A stretch of DNA of 64,000 nucleotides, taken from Paenibacillus tuaregi (GTDB lineage Bacteria > Bacillota > Bacilli > Paenibacillales > Paenibacillaceae). This document shows, piece after piece, positions 44,867-54,304 of the stretch. The translations under genes and the position numbers were made by a program. Below the pieces are notes generated by a model. It was given only the letters and a program-made list of their open reading frames with translations. It was not told where the DNA came from and searched no databases. The first letter of the stretch is position 1; the number at the start of each line of letters is the position of its first letter. The stretch lies in assembly GCF_900086655.1 (NCBI RefSeq), contig NZ_LT575476.1, forward strand, positions 2,026,503 through 2,090,502, written 5' to 3'.

Positions 44867-46201
44867 ATGAAGAAAAGGTGGTTGTCCGCAATTTTATGTG
44901 TGTCATTAGTAACCGTGCTTGCGGGGTGCGGCGGAGGAAGCAAATCAGCCGAAGAGAACGGTGTAGTTACGATTACCCACTACACGATTGACTCTCCGGA
45001 CCGGACTTTTGTAGAGAAGCTAATCCCTGATTTTGAGAAGAAGCATCCGAATATCAAGATCAAAGTGACAAAGGCGCCATATGAACAGTTCGACTCCAAG
45101 CTGCAGTCTGCCATCGCAGCCAAGAATGGCCCGGATGTAACTTCTCAGTGGGGCTATGGCGGTTTTATGGAATATTACAACAAGGGCATGTTGGCGGATC
45201 TGACTCCTTACCTGAAGGATTTCAAGGCATCGGATTATAACATTCCGGAGAACCTGATGGATATCTACAAGGTGGACGGCAAGACTTACGGTATTCCTCT
45301 TAACAGCTACGTCTCCGTCCTGCTGTACAACAAAGACCTGTTTGATAAGGCAGGGGTGGCCTATCCGCCGACCGATTATGAGGACAAGAGCTGGACGTTC
45401 GACAAGATGGTGGAGAATGCCAAGAAGCTGACTGTAGATTCCAAGAACCTGGCGGAAGCCCAGTACGGTCTTGACTTCGGCTGGGGTGAAAGAGACCAGC
45501 GGCCTCAATATTTCGGGGCTGACGTATATTCGGAGGACACCTGGACTAACGGAGGCAAGCCATCCCAGATCAATCTGGATAAACCGAATGTTATCGATGC
45601 CTACAAGCAAATTTACAGCCTGATTTGGGAGAAGAAGGTATCCCCGACACCAGCATTCAGTAAATCTGTCTCTGGACAATTCGGAGATCCGTTCCTGTCC
45701 GGCAAGATCGGAATGTCAGCGGTGGGCTCCTGGAGTCTGGCTTCATCGAACAACTTTAACTTTAAAGTGGGCGTAGCCGCTATACCACAAGGTCCGAACG
45801 AGAAAGTCCGCAGCGTTCTGTATGTCGACCCGCTCTTTGTACTGAAAGATTCCAAACATCCGAAAGAGGCACTCGAATGGATTAAATATTTGATCACCAC
45901 GGAAGTTCAGGAGAAATCCATCGAGCTGTCCGGAGGTAATCCGCCGGTGAACCAGAAAGCTGCTGAGAAGTACTACGCAAGCTTCGAAGGTATCGAGCCG
46001 GCACAGATCAAACAGGTTTATGAAGGTGCATTCAAATACGGATTTGAATCTTATAACCATCTGATGGACAATTATTCCCAAATCAATGAACTGTTCATCA
46101 ACGAGCTGGCTGGAGTAGAGAATGGCGAGAAGAAAGTGGAAGATGTTCTTCCGGTCATTCAGGAGAAGCTTAAGAAGCTGCTGGATCGTGTAAATAAATA
46201 A
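44867..46201 (+). CDS. extracellular sugar-binding lipoprotein
   Basis: A 444-residue solute-binding protein of the CUT1 family. A lipoprotein signal peptide with lipobox LAGC (Cys at residue 21) is followed by a Gly/Ser linker and the mature two-lobed domain. AGGAGG lies upstream. The gene follows its permeases, whereas CUT1 operons usually put the binding protein first. The substrate is unknown; a neighbouring BadF/NAGK-like kinase hints at an amino sugar. Confidence 0.92.
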   Translation: MKKRWLSAILCVSLVTVLAGCGGGSKSAEENGVVTITHYTIDSPDRTFVEKLIPDFEKKHPNIKIKVTKAPYEQFDSKLQSAIAAKNGPDVTSQWGYGGFMEYYNKGMLADLTPYLKDFKASDYNIPENLMDIYKVDGKTYGIPLNSYVSVLLYNKDLFDKAGVAYPPTDYEDKSWTFDKMVENAKKLTVDSKNLAEAQYGLDFGWGERDQRPQYFGADVYSEDTWTNGGKPSQINLDKPNVIDAYKQIYSLIWEKKVSPTPAFSKSVSGQFGDPFLSGKIGMSAVGSWSLASSNNFNFKVGVAAIPQGPNEKVRSVLYVDPLFVLKDSKHPKEALEWIKYLITTEVQEKSIELSGGNPPVNQKAAEKYYASFEGIEPAQIKQVYEGAFKYGFESYNHLMDNYSQINELFINELAGVENGEKKVEDVLPVIQEKLKKLLDRVNK

Positions 46202-46211
46202 TGGAAGAGCA

Positions 46212-46259
46212 GGCTGGGGAACGAAAAGAATATTTTCTTCCTCAGCCGCTTGTATTTTT
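46212..46259 (+). terminator. probable terminator after the binding-protein gene
   Basis: Stem GGCTGGGGAA/TTCCTCAGCC with a 16-nt loop, then TATTTTTC after five bases. Moderate strength. Confidence 0.6.
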
Positions 46260-46335
46260 CTTTGTTACCGCAGAGTAGAATGTGATACGGTAGGAGTATC
46301 TGATTCTCGAAAGTGCGGATAGGAGTGTTTGCGGT

Positions 46336-47340
46336 ATGAAAGTAAGTATTTTTGATGTAGCTAAAAAGTCCGGGTTATCCGTTGTGACGGTATCCCGGGT
46401 GTTAAATAATGCCCCATCAGTCCGGGAGAAGAACCGAGATAAGGTTCTTCAGGCGATGAAGGAACTGAATTATCAGCCCAATGCCGCTGCCCGGAGTCTT
46501 GCCCGGGGAAGAACAGGCATTATCGGCCTGTCGCTCTCGACCCTGCACGATTCCTTCTTCGATGCAGTAGTTAAGGAGATCAGTGACCGGCTGGAGGAGC
46601 AGGGATACTTTCTGGCCCTGTCGATTGTGACGGGCAGGGAAGAGTCGATGCACCGGCTGATGCTGCAGGAGGACCGGGTTGACGGTGTAATTATGCTCTC
46701 TCCGATTAAGGAGGATGAGTCCATGTTTGAGCTGAAAAAGCGGAATATCCCGTTTGTAATGCTCGACAACCAGCAGCCGGGCACCTCTGCTCCATCGGTC
46801 ATTGTCGACAACTTCAAGGGTGGTTATGAGGCCACCCGTCATTTGATTGAGCTTGGGCATAAGCAGATTGCCCATATTTCAGGTCCGCAGTTCTTCCTGA
46901 GCAGCCGGGAGCGGGAGAGAGGCTTCCGCCAAGCCATGGAAGAAGCGGGGTTAACCCCTTTTGCCGTGGAGCAGGGGATGTTCCAGATTAAATCAGGGAA
47001 CCAGATCGCATCCGCATGGGTCGAATCAGGTAACCTGCCTACAGCTATTTTTGCAGCAGATGACTATATAGCGCTTGGGGTTATGGATGCCTTTAAAAAT
47101 GCGGGAATCCGGGTTCCGAACGATGTGTCGGTAGTCGGATTTGACGATCAAATTATCGCTTCAGAGTTCCGTCCTATGCTGACCACAGTCCGCCAACCGG
47201 CGGAGAAGATTGGCCGGCTTGGCGTGGAACTCCTGCTGGGCATGATCAGAGGCTCGTCCAAGCGCAACCATACAGTTCAGCTTGATCCGGAGCTTATCAT
47301 ACGGGAGTCGACAGCCAGGCCCTCCAGAGATCAAGCATAG
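46336..47340 (+). CDS. LacI family transcriptional regulator
   Basis: A 334-residue repressor. The LacI helix-turn-helix and hinge are intact (IFDVAKKSGLSVVTVSRVLN, ARSLARGRTG), followed by a periplasmic-binding-type effector domain (residues 60-330). AGGAG precedes the ATG. It lies right after the ABC transporter genes, whose promoter carries a 20-bp palindrome with the AGCGCT centre typical of this family, so it probably controls that operon. Confidence 0.92.
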   Translation: MKVSIFDVAKKSGLSVVTVSRVLNNAPSVREKNRDKVLQAMKELNYQPNAAARSLARGRTGIIGLSLSTLHDSFFDAVVKEISDRLEEQGYFLALSIVTGREESMHRLMLQEDRVDGVIMLSPIKEDESMFELKKRNIPFVMLDNQQPGTSAPSVIVDNFKGGYEATRHLIELGHKQIAHISGPQFFLSSRERERGFRQAMEEAGLTPFAVEQGMFQIKSGNQIASAWVESGNLPTAIFAADDYIALGVMDAFKNAGIRVPNDVSVVGFDDQIIASEFRPMLTTVRQPAEKIGRLGVELLLGMIRGSSKRNHTVQLDPELIIRESTARPSRDQA

Positions 47341-47370
47341 AAGATTATCTATCGCTTGGGAGTGAATGAG

Positions 47371-48354
47371 TTGAAATATTACTTAGGATTGGATGCGGGA
47401 GGAACCAAAACCTATACGCTGATTGCGGATGAGCAGGGAGTAGTTGTTGGCAAGGGCCGCAGCGGCAACGGAAATCATCAGGTCGATTATGAAGAGGCCA
47501 AGCGCAATATTACGGAATCCGTAGAAATGGCGCTGCAGGAGGCCAATCTCACGAGGAAGGATATCAGCTTTGCCTATTTCGGGCTCGCTGGAGCGGACAG
47601 AGAGGCGGACTATCGAATCTTAAGGCCGCTGATTGGAAGCTTGGGATTTGAACGTTATGATCTGAATTGTGATACAATTATTGCTTTGCGGGCGGGCACA
47701 ACCCGCCCTTATGGTGTTGTACTTATCTGTGGAACAGGAACGAACAGTGCGGGCCGCAGCCCCGAGGGCATCACCTATCAATGCGGCGGCTTCTCCTATC
47801 AGTATGGGGATTACGGAGGAGGGGGCGAACTGGCGGTCGAGGCCTTCCGGTCTGTTGTAAGGGCTTGGGATGGTCGAGAGAGGCCCACCCGGCTTACAGA
47901 ACTGGTGCTACAGGAGCTAGGCTATAAGTCAGTGCAGGAGATGGTGGATGATTATATGGATCATGACCGCATACCGCCAAGGCATCTGGTTAAGCTTGTA
48001 TTTCAGGCTGCCTCGGAGGGGGATGAGGTTGCCGGGGAAATTCTCAGGTTCCAGGGGGTTGAACTCGGCAAATCGGCACGTGCGGTGATCAAACGTCTTG
48101 GCATGGAGCAGGAATCATTTGATGTGGTAATGGCCGGCAGCGTTCTTGCCCGTGGTCAGGGGGACATTATCATTGACCAGATACGGCAATATGTAAAAGA
48201 GACAGCTCCTGGTGCCTCTGTGGTGCGATTACAGGTGGAGCCAGTGGTTGGTGCGTTGTGGCTTGCCATGGAGGCGGAGGGCGGCGGAAAGCTGTCTCCA
48301 GAGGCCTATGACAGGCTGAAGGGCGTCTCAAATCTTGAGGATTGGTTCGCTTAG
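47371..48354 (+). CDS. BadF/BadG/BcrA/BcrD ATPase family kinase (N-acetylglucosamine kinase-like)
   Basis: A 327-residue actin-fold ATPase/kinase. The phosphate-1 loop is LGLDAGGTKTYTLIAD, and the second is ICGTGTNSAGRSP. Characterised relatives phosphorylate N-acetylglucosamine or related sugars. The TTG at 47371 is preferred because GGGAG lies 8 nt upstream and the sequence then starts KYYLGLDAGGTK; in-frame TTG 47356 and GTG 47362 are alternatives. It follows the LacI gene by 30 nt and probably phosphorylates the imported sugar. Confidence 0.82.
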   Translation: MKYYLGLDAGGTKTYTLIADEQGVVVGKGRSGNGNHQVDYEEAKRNITESVEMALQEANLTRKDISFAYFGLAGADREADYRILRPLIGSLGFERYDLNCDTIIALRAGTTRPYGVVLICGTGTNSAGRSPEGITYQCGGFSYQYGDYGGGGELAVEAFRSVVRAWDGRERPTRLTELVLQELGYKSVQEMVDDYMDHDRIPPRHLVKLVFQAASEGDEVAGEILRFQGVELGKSARAVIKRLGMEQESFDVVMAGSVLARGQGDIIIDQIRQYVKETAPGASVVRLQVEPVVGALWLAMEAEGGGKLSPEAYDRLKGVSNLEDWFA

Positions 48355-48390
48355 AAGTGACTCATGGCACAAAATGTCCTGAATTAAATA

Positions 48391-48423
48391 AGAGGTTGTC
48401 CCTAGAGGGCAGCCTCTTTTTCT
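48391..48423 (+). terminator. intrinsic terminator after the kinase gene
   Basis: Stem AGAGGTTG-CCC/GGGCAGCCTCT with one bulged T and a TAGA loop, followed by TTTTT. Confidence 0.85.
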
Positions 48424-49348
48424 ATGTAACCGGTTTGTTTTAAAAAAAGGTTGAATTTAAGAAGTTCGGCTTTTAACGATTTTGTCACATTTTAGAGAAT
48501 TAATTTACATTTATTAGATTTTATGGATTTATTGACAACTTTATTAACGGTCTTTCACTCTTTAACGAACGGATATCTAGGCTAAAAGGCGGTGTCAGCT
48601 CTTCTTCATGTCTCCGGCACGTCTCCTTCAGCAGTTTCGATGCCATCCAGAACCTGTCGAAATGAAAGAAATCATGGCGAATCAAGGGAAATCAGGGAAT
48701 AAGCAAATTGGCAACAAAGGCAGCAAGCTTAACAATTTTTACATAAAAAAGAAGATTAGGTAGTCTGATCCTAGGAAAAAAGGCTGTTTTATTGAGAGGG
48801 AGTCCCGGATTTCTAAGGGAAGGGAAAAGGGTTAGCAACCAGGAGACCTAGATTAGGTCTATGTTACCTTTTTTGTAACCTTCCAAAAATTAATAAATGT
48901 TGATGCATCGCGGTTTTATGAGGTTTTTGGATGAGACTATGGTATCAATTCTGTAACCACTTTGGAAATCAATGTAAAAAAACCGCAACTTCGATATATC
49001 TTTAGCGTTTAATATTACAAAAAATTAAGTTAAAATATGACGGAACTGCAGGAAGCACTGCTGCAGCGCGGTTCATCAGTAGAAACCTCAATCATTAGGT
49101 TAATTAAAGTTTTGATCGAGGCTGCTCTTCCAACTCCGTTTCCTTTTCAGTTAAATCTGTAAACATGTTTTGTAATGGAGTGGAAATTTCATGAAAGTCC
49201 CGAAAAAAAATGCTTCCATCCGCCTAGTTACTTTATGAGTTCACTTGGTTAATCATAGAGGTATCGACAGGGAGTGGAGGTGTGAAGAGCCATACTATGA
49301 AGATCGCCTGCATACAAAAAAATAGCGAGGTGAAAGGGTTTTATACCG
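48424..49348 (+). promoter_or_regulatory. 925-base leader of the polysaccharide cluster
   Basis: No gene is visible. A consensus -35 TTGACA occurs at 48532-48537, but no good -10 follows at 17 bp. A purine-rich, apparently structured stretch lies at about 48660-48880, ending with the hairpin AGACCTA-GAT-TAGGTCT (48844-48860) and, 8 nt later, TTTTTT. This could be an attenuator. Just downstream GTTAC and GTAAC arms flank the T run. I compared it by eye with c-di-GMP, c-di-AMP and SAM riboswitch cores and found no match. Confidence 0.45.
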
Positions 49349-51565
49349 ATGTCAAAGTTAGCGCGGAAACGAATGATTCTATGGATTACGTTAGGAATTA
49401 TCCTAATTGGAGGGGCAGCCTCCCTGGTATTCCTGTATCTTCCTCCATCCCACACAAGTTACGCTACCTCGGAAGGTGCGGAAATGAAGTTTCAAACCTC
49501 GAAAGACAAATTTCTGAGGTACGACGGAAAGGGCAATTGGAAGGAAATTTTTGTTAAGGGTGTCAACTTAGGGGCCACCGTACCCGGGCATTTCCCCGGT
49601 GAGTTTCCGGCCACCGAAGAGGACTACCTGAGATGGTTTCAACAGATTCATGATATGGGCGCCAACGTGATTCGGGTCTATACGATTCATAATCCCGTGT
49701 TTTATACGTCTTTAGTTAAATTCAACCGCGATAAGGGAGAGAATCCGCTCTACTTCATTCAGGGAGTGTACTCCCAAGAGGAGCAGCTGATTGAATCCAA
49801 GGATGCTTATGGCGGCGGTATTCCGAAAGCTTTTGAAGAGGATATCGATAAGGCGGTAAGTGCAGTTTACGGGGATTTGGATATCCCTGTTAAGCCGGGA
49901 TTTGCTGGGGGCAAGTACACAACGAATGCCGGTGCCTATCTGATGGCTTGGCATATTGGAACCGAGTGGGATCCGGAGATGGTGGAGAACACCAATAAGG
50001 TCCATGCCGGACAAGCTCCGTATCAGGGCAAGTATTTCAGTGCAACCAAGGATGCAAGCCCGTTTGAAAGCTTCCTTGCGAGCATGCTCGACCGGGCGGC
50101 GACCAAAGAGAAAAGTTACGGATGGGAGCATCCGGTTACTTTCACGAACTGGGTTACCACCGACGTGCTTAAGCACCCGGGTGAGCCTCTATTCCAAGAG
50201 GATCTCGTCAGTGTGGATGCAACTCACGTTAAACCGGTAGATTGGGAGGCTGGATACTTCGCGGCATATCACGTATATCCGTACTATCCCGACTTCTTCC
50301 ACCTGGATAAGACGCTGGAGACGATTCCGGACGGGAAGGGCGGATTCAACACTTACAAGGCCTATCTGCGCAAGCTTAAAGCTTATTACAAGGATATCCC
50401 GATTATGGTTACAGAGTATGGCGTACCTTCCTCTTTGGGGGTGTCACATCTTGGTCCTGGAGGACGCAATCAGGGCGGGCACAACGAGAAGGAGCAGGGT
50501 GAGATCAATGCTTCCCTCACTAAAGATATTTATGATGAAGGCTACTCTGGAGCTATCCTGTTTATGTGGCAGGATGAATGGTTCAAGAAGACATGGAATA
50601 CCATGCGCTTCGAAATCCCGGCTGACCGGCGCTCTTATTGGCTGAACGTCCTGACGAACGAGAAACAGTTCGGTGTGGTCTCCATGGGGTCTGGCAAGTC
50701 CGACAAAATTATTATTGACGGCAAACTGGATGATTGGGACACGCTTCCGAAGGAACAGGTTACGGAGTGGCAGAAGACTGTACCGGGCATCAACCGCATG
50801 AGAGTCACTCATGATGAAGCCTATGTGTATATCGGGCTTGATCTGGACAAAGATTTTGATCCGCAAAAATCCTTGCTGTACCTGGGGACTGATACGGAAC
50901 CCGGTGGCGATCAACCGGTTAAGGAATTGCCGAACAAAAAGCTTAGTGACGGGCTCGAGAATTTGATTGTGATCGGAAAGGACAATGAGACCCAGGTTAA
51001 GATTGCTCCTTCTTATGATTTCCATCGCAGATTGTATGGGCAGTATGGATACTGGATGCTTCCAGAACTGAAGGGCGAGCAGCAGAAAGCTTTCCAGCCA
51101 TGGAAGCTTGCCGTCAGCTTGACCATGACACCACCGGATACACGCTCATCACATCCATTCCAGGATGAGACAGTTGGGACACTTAAGAGAGGAACTTCAG
51201 ACCGCAAAAGTGCGCAGTTCGATTCACTGACTTCATGGCAGTACAGCGGTAAGCAGGTAGAGCTACGCATTCCATGGATGCTGCTTGGATTCGCAGATCC
51301 GAGTTCACAGCAGGTCATCGATTATTCGCCGCTAAAGAAAGGCCGGACGTTCTCAACGACCAAAACGGCAGGAATTACCTTGGTTCCGTGGATTGTTGAC
51401 CGCGGCACGAAGCAGGTATCCTGGCCGGGAGGCAGCGCAAGTACGCTGAATTTGAAAGACCAGCCGATCTATAAGTGGAGTCCATGGGAGACCGTAGAAT
51501 ACACCGAACACCTCAAATCCGGCTACTACGACCTGAAGGATGTTTATTCAAAAATGAACAAGTAG
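49349..51565 (+). CDS. membrane-anchored TIM-barrel glycosidase-like protein with CBM9-type domain
   Basis: A 738-residue protein. An N-terminal signal anchor (about 9-29, MILWITLGIILIGGAASLVF) places the rest outside the cell. Residues about 50-430 form a glycoside-hydrolase-like TIM barrel (FVKGVNLGA, MGANVIRVYTIH) with candidate catalytic glutamates Glu206 (GTEWDPE) and Glu356 (VTEYGVPSS). From about 453 a CBM9/DOMON-like domain begins (IIIDGKLDDWD). GAGGTG precedes the start. As first gene of the cluster, it may trim or anchor the polymer made by the GT2 synthase. The fold assignment is by motif only. Confidence 0.75.
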   Translation: MSKLARKRMILWITLGIILIGGAASLVFLYLPPSHTSYATSEGAEMKFQTSKDKFLRYDGKGNWKEIFVKGVNLGATVPGHFPGEFPATEEDYLRWFQQIHDMGANVIRVYTIHNPVFYTSLVKFNRDKGENPLYFIQGVYSQEEQLIESKDAYGGGIPKAFEEDIDKAVSAVYGDLDIPVKPGFAGGKYTTNAGAYLMAWHIGTEWDPEMVENTNKVHAGQAPYQGKYFSATKDASPFESFLASMLDRAATKEKSYGWEHPVTFTNWVTTDVLKHPGEPLFQEDLVSVDATHVKPVDWEAGYFAAYHVYPYYPDFFHLDKTLETIPDGKGGFNTYKAYLRKLKAYYKDIPIMVTEYGVPSSLGVSHLGPGGRNQGGHNEKEQGEINASLTKDIYDEGYSGAILFMWQDEWFKKTWNTMRFEIPADRRSYWLNVLTNEKQFGVVSMGSGKSDKIIIDGKLDDWDTLPKEQVTEWQKTVPGINRMRVTHDEAYVYIGLDLDKDFDPQKSLLYLGTDTEPGGDQPVKELPNKKLSDGLENLIVIGKDNETQVKIAPSYDFHRRLYGQYGYWMLPELKGEQQKAFQPWKLAVSLTMTPPDTRSSHPFQDETVGTLKRGTSDRKSAQFDSLTSWQYSGKQVELRIPWMLLGFADPSSQQVIDYSPLKKGRTFSTTKTAGITLVPWIVDRGTKQVSWPGGSASTLNLKDQPIYKWSPWETVEYTEHLKSGYYDLKDVYSKMNK

Positions 51566-51605
51566 CACAGTAAATACGAACTCATAGAGGAGGTCTCATT
51601 GCATT

Positions 51606-52799
51606 ATGTTTTCACATGTCACCGTGGCTATTTATTTTGTCTATGTGTGCCTCGGATTGATTGGACTGGGAATTGCACTCCTATTCTATATGAAAATCAA
51701 GCACCTAAAGATGCTTAAAATGAAAGAGCATTACCGTCTTAAACATCAGGATTATTTCAAATTTATCCAATCCCACCTTCACGAGAACAGTGAACTTCCG
51801 GTGCCGCCAGGTAAGCTGGCGCCACTGGAGAGAAGGGTCATTCAGGATAAACTGGCCGAATTGATCGAGCAGTTCAAGGGAGAGCTTCGCAACAGGCTCG
51901 TTGAACTGTGTGAAAGAGCCGGCTTCGTGAAGGATGAGATGGACCAGCTTGAGAGCCTGTTCTTTGGACGCCGGGTCGAAGCGGCCTATCGTCTGGGAAA
52001 TATGCGGGCACATGAAGCTGTGCCCCGTCTGCTCCAGATGCTGCGGAAACAGAAGTACAGCCCGCTGACAATTATACTTGGACGGGCCATCGCCAAGGCG
52101 GCGAAGCAGGAGGACCAGCTTAAGGAAATGCTGACCCTCATGCTGCGTCACGGCAAGCCGATTCATAATCTGGCAGCGGACGTGCTGCTGGAGACAGATC
52201 TGGATTCCAGCAAGCTGCTGCTTCAGTTTCTGGAAGACGGAAATCCGGACTTCGTTAAGGTCGCTCTTGTCGCAATGTGGGGGCAAGCTGTCCCTGAGGT
52301 GATTCCGGCACTTGATAAGCTTGTGGGCGCCGAAGAGAAGGATGTGCGTGCCGAAGCCGTCAAGCTGTACCTAAGCTCTAATCCGGTTCTGAAGGATGAG
52401 ACGATTAAGCAGCTTATGTCGGACAATAACTGGGAAGTTCGCGCGGCCATCGCCAAATCCCTTGGCTCGCTTCATGCGGCAGGCAGCATTCCACTATTGA
52501 GAAACGCTATGCGTGACGAGAACTGGTGGGTTCGCAATAACAGTGCGGAGAGCCTGGCAAAGCTTGGTGAGACAGGATTTGAGATTCTGTGCGAAACGGC
52601 TCTGCGCGGTTCGGGAGTTGAGCGGGAGACGGCGCTCTTCCATATTGAGAAGGTGATGAGTGAAGGAGCAGATCATCATGCGGTGGATCAGATGGTTTCC
52701 TTCAACAAAAAAAGGCTGCTTTATGACCGGTATTTCGGTGTAACCGAACGTAAACCGGTACGCAAAGTAGCAGCGGTTGGAGGGGATTATTCTGCTTAG
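51606..52799 (+). CDS. membrane-anchored HEAT-repeat protein
   Basis: A 397-residue protein. One membrane helix at about 6-30 (VAIYFVYVCLGLIGLGIALL) is followed by a basic helix and then a helical solenoid: repeated HEAT/PBS-like units at about 125-345 (RRVEAAYRLGNMRAHEAVPR, EVRAAIAKSLGSLHAAGSIP, WWVRNNSAESLAKLGETGFE). The solenoid is predicted to be cytoplasmic. The 3' end overlaps the GT2 gene by up to 23 nt. A scaffold for the synthase is a reasonable inference; HEAT proteins have no enzymatic signature. Confidence 0.8.
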   Translation: MFSHVTVAIYFVYVCLGLIGLGIALLFYMKIKHLKMLKMKEHYRLKHQDYFKFIQSHLHENSELPVPPGKLAPLERRVIQDKLAELIEQFKGELRNRLVELCERAGFVKDEMDQLESLFFGRRVEAAYRLGNMRAHEAVPRLLQMLRKQKYSPLTIILGRAIAKAAKQEDQLKEMLTLMLRHGKPIHNLAADVLLETDLDSSKLLLQFLEDGNPDFVKVALVAMWGQAVPEVIPALDKLVGAEEKDVRAEAVKLYLSSNPVLKDETIKQLMSDNNWEVRAAIAKSLGSLHAAGSIPLLRNAMRDENWWVRNNSAESLAKLGETGFEILCETALRGSGVERETALFHIEKVMSEGADHHAVDQMVSFNKKRLLYDRYFGVTERKPVRKVAAVGGDYSA

Positions 52800-54219
52800 A
52801 GATATACTGCTGATTTATGGACTGTTTGCAATTTATTATGTAATGACGGTAAATGCTTTGTACTTTGCGGTATTGGCGTTTTCGTTCAAGAACATCATGA
52901 ACATCTTCAGGAGATCGGCTTACTCGAAATACAACACATTGTCCGGTTCGGAACTGGTGCCTGCAGTATCGCTGCTGGTACCAGCCTATAACGAAGAGGT
53001 TACCGTTATTGAGAATGTAAAATGTCTGCTGACTCTCAACTATCCGAACTATGAGGTTATTGTCATTAACGATGGTTCAAAAGACGACACACTAGGCGTC
53101 TTGGTCAAGGAGTTCGAGCTCGAGAAGATGGCCAATCCCGAGATGAGAAACTCCATTGACTGTCAGGCAATTACCGGGGTTTACCACAATCCTAAGTATC
53201 CGCATCTGTTTGTAATTGATAAGCCAAACGGAGGAAAGGCTGACTCCTTGAATGCCGGAATCAACCTGTCCCATTATCCGCTGATTTCTTCAATTGATGC
53301 GGACTCCCTTCTGGAGAAGGACGCCTTGATCCGGATGGCCAGACAGTACATGGAGAATCCGGAGGAAACTGTGGCCATCGGCGGAGATGTCCGGATTGCC
53401 AATGGATGTCTGATTGAGAACGGTCAGGTTAAGGACTTCTCCCTGCCTAACAAGATGTGGCCGATGTTCCAGGCGATTGAGTATCTCAAGGCATTTCTGG
53501 GCGGCCGGATCGGATGGAGCTCCATCAATGGACTGATCATCGTATCCGGTGCGTTTGGACTGTTCCGCAAGGACTATGTCATTGCGGTTGGGGGCTACCG
53601 TGGTGGTTACCCGGGCGAGGATATGAACATTATTATCAAGCTTCACAGGTACATGCTGGAGAACAAGCTCCGCTACCGGATCGCTTTCTGTCCCGAGGCC
53701 GTGTGCTGGACACAGGCTCCGGACACGTACCATATCCTGTCCAACCAGCGCAAGCGCTGGGGACGCGGTAACTTGAAGAACATGATCGAGAACTACGACA
53801 TGGCCTTCAATCCGAAATATAAAGTCATGGGTCTTCTGACCATGCCATACAACATTATTTTTGAAGCCTTGAACCCTTATTTCAAGCTTACCGGTCTGCT
53901 TGCTCTTGCAGGTTATGTGGCCTTGGATATGACTCAATGGAAGATTCTGGTGGTGTTTGGATTGATTAACTTCCTGAGCGGTTATTTGTTCAGCATTGGA
54001 GCACTGCTGCTTGAGGAGCTTGCTTTCAAACGCTTCACCAAGATTTCCGACTTGTTCAAAATGCTGTTTTACGGGGCATTTAAATTTTTCGGATACTCCC
54101 AGCTCGGGACATTGTGGCGTATTCAGGGGCATATCCAGTACCTGCAGAACAATAACTCCTGGGGAGCTATGACAAGGCAGAGCTGGAAAGAGAAAAGCGA
54201 AACCCCAAGCAGTGCATAA
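52777..54219 (+). CDS. processive GT2 glycosyltransferase (BcsA/HasA/PgaC-like synthase)
   Basis: A 480-residue membrane glycosyltransferase. Motifs of processive family-2 synthases are in order: SLLVPAYNEE, Asp-Ala-Asp at 174-176 (SIDADS), GEDMN (acceptor-side Asp) and QRKRW at 324-328. An N-terminal membrane helix precedes the catalytic domain and at least three more follow it. Such enzymes polymerise a sugar and extrude the chain. Start choice is difficult: TTG 52777 has no ribosome site, while GGAGGGG (52779-52785) sits 6 nt before an in-frame CTG at 52792, so a rare CTG start is plausible. No PilZ domain is visible. Confidence 0.85.
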   Translation: MEGIILLRDILLIYGLFAIYYVMTVNALYFAVLAFSFKNIMNIFRRSAYSKYNTLSGSELVPAVSLLVPAYNEEVTVIENVKCLLTLNYPNYEVIVINDGSKDDTLGVLVKEFELEKMANPEMRNSIDCQAITGVYHNPKYPHLFVIDKPNGGKADSLNAGINLSHYPLISSIDADSLLEKDALIRMARQYMENPEETVAIGGDVRIANGCLIENGQVKDFSLPNKMWPMFQAIEYLKAFLGGRIGWSSINGLIIVSGAFGLFRKDYVIAVGGYRGGYPGEDMNIIIKLHRYMLENKLRYRIAFCPEAVCWTQAPDTYHILSNQRKRWGRGNLKNMIENYDMAFNPKYKVMGLLTMPYNIIFEALNPYFKLTGLLALAGYVALDMTQWKILVVFGLINFLSGYLFSIGALLLEELAFKRFTKISDLFKMLFYGAFKFFGYSQLGTLWRIQGHIQYLQNNNSWGAMTRQSWKEKSETPSSA

Positions 54220-54304
54220 TTAACAACGCTTCCCCTGACGGGAAGGATGTGATGCCGACAATAAATCAATATAAATTCAAACTTTACGAAAGGTGGGAAT
54301 TGAA

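Noticed and set aside
48424..49348. c-di-GMP, c-di-AMP or SAM riboswitch in the polysaccharide leader
   Set aside because: Comparison by eye with the conserved cores found no match. Only a generic hairpin with a T run is supported, so no class is claimed.
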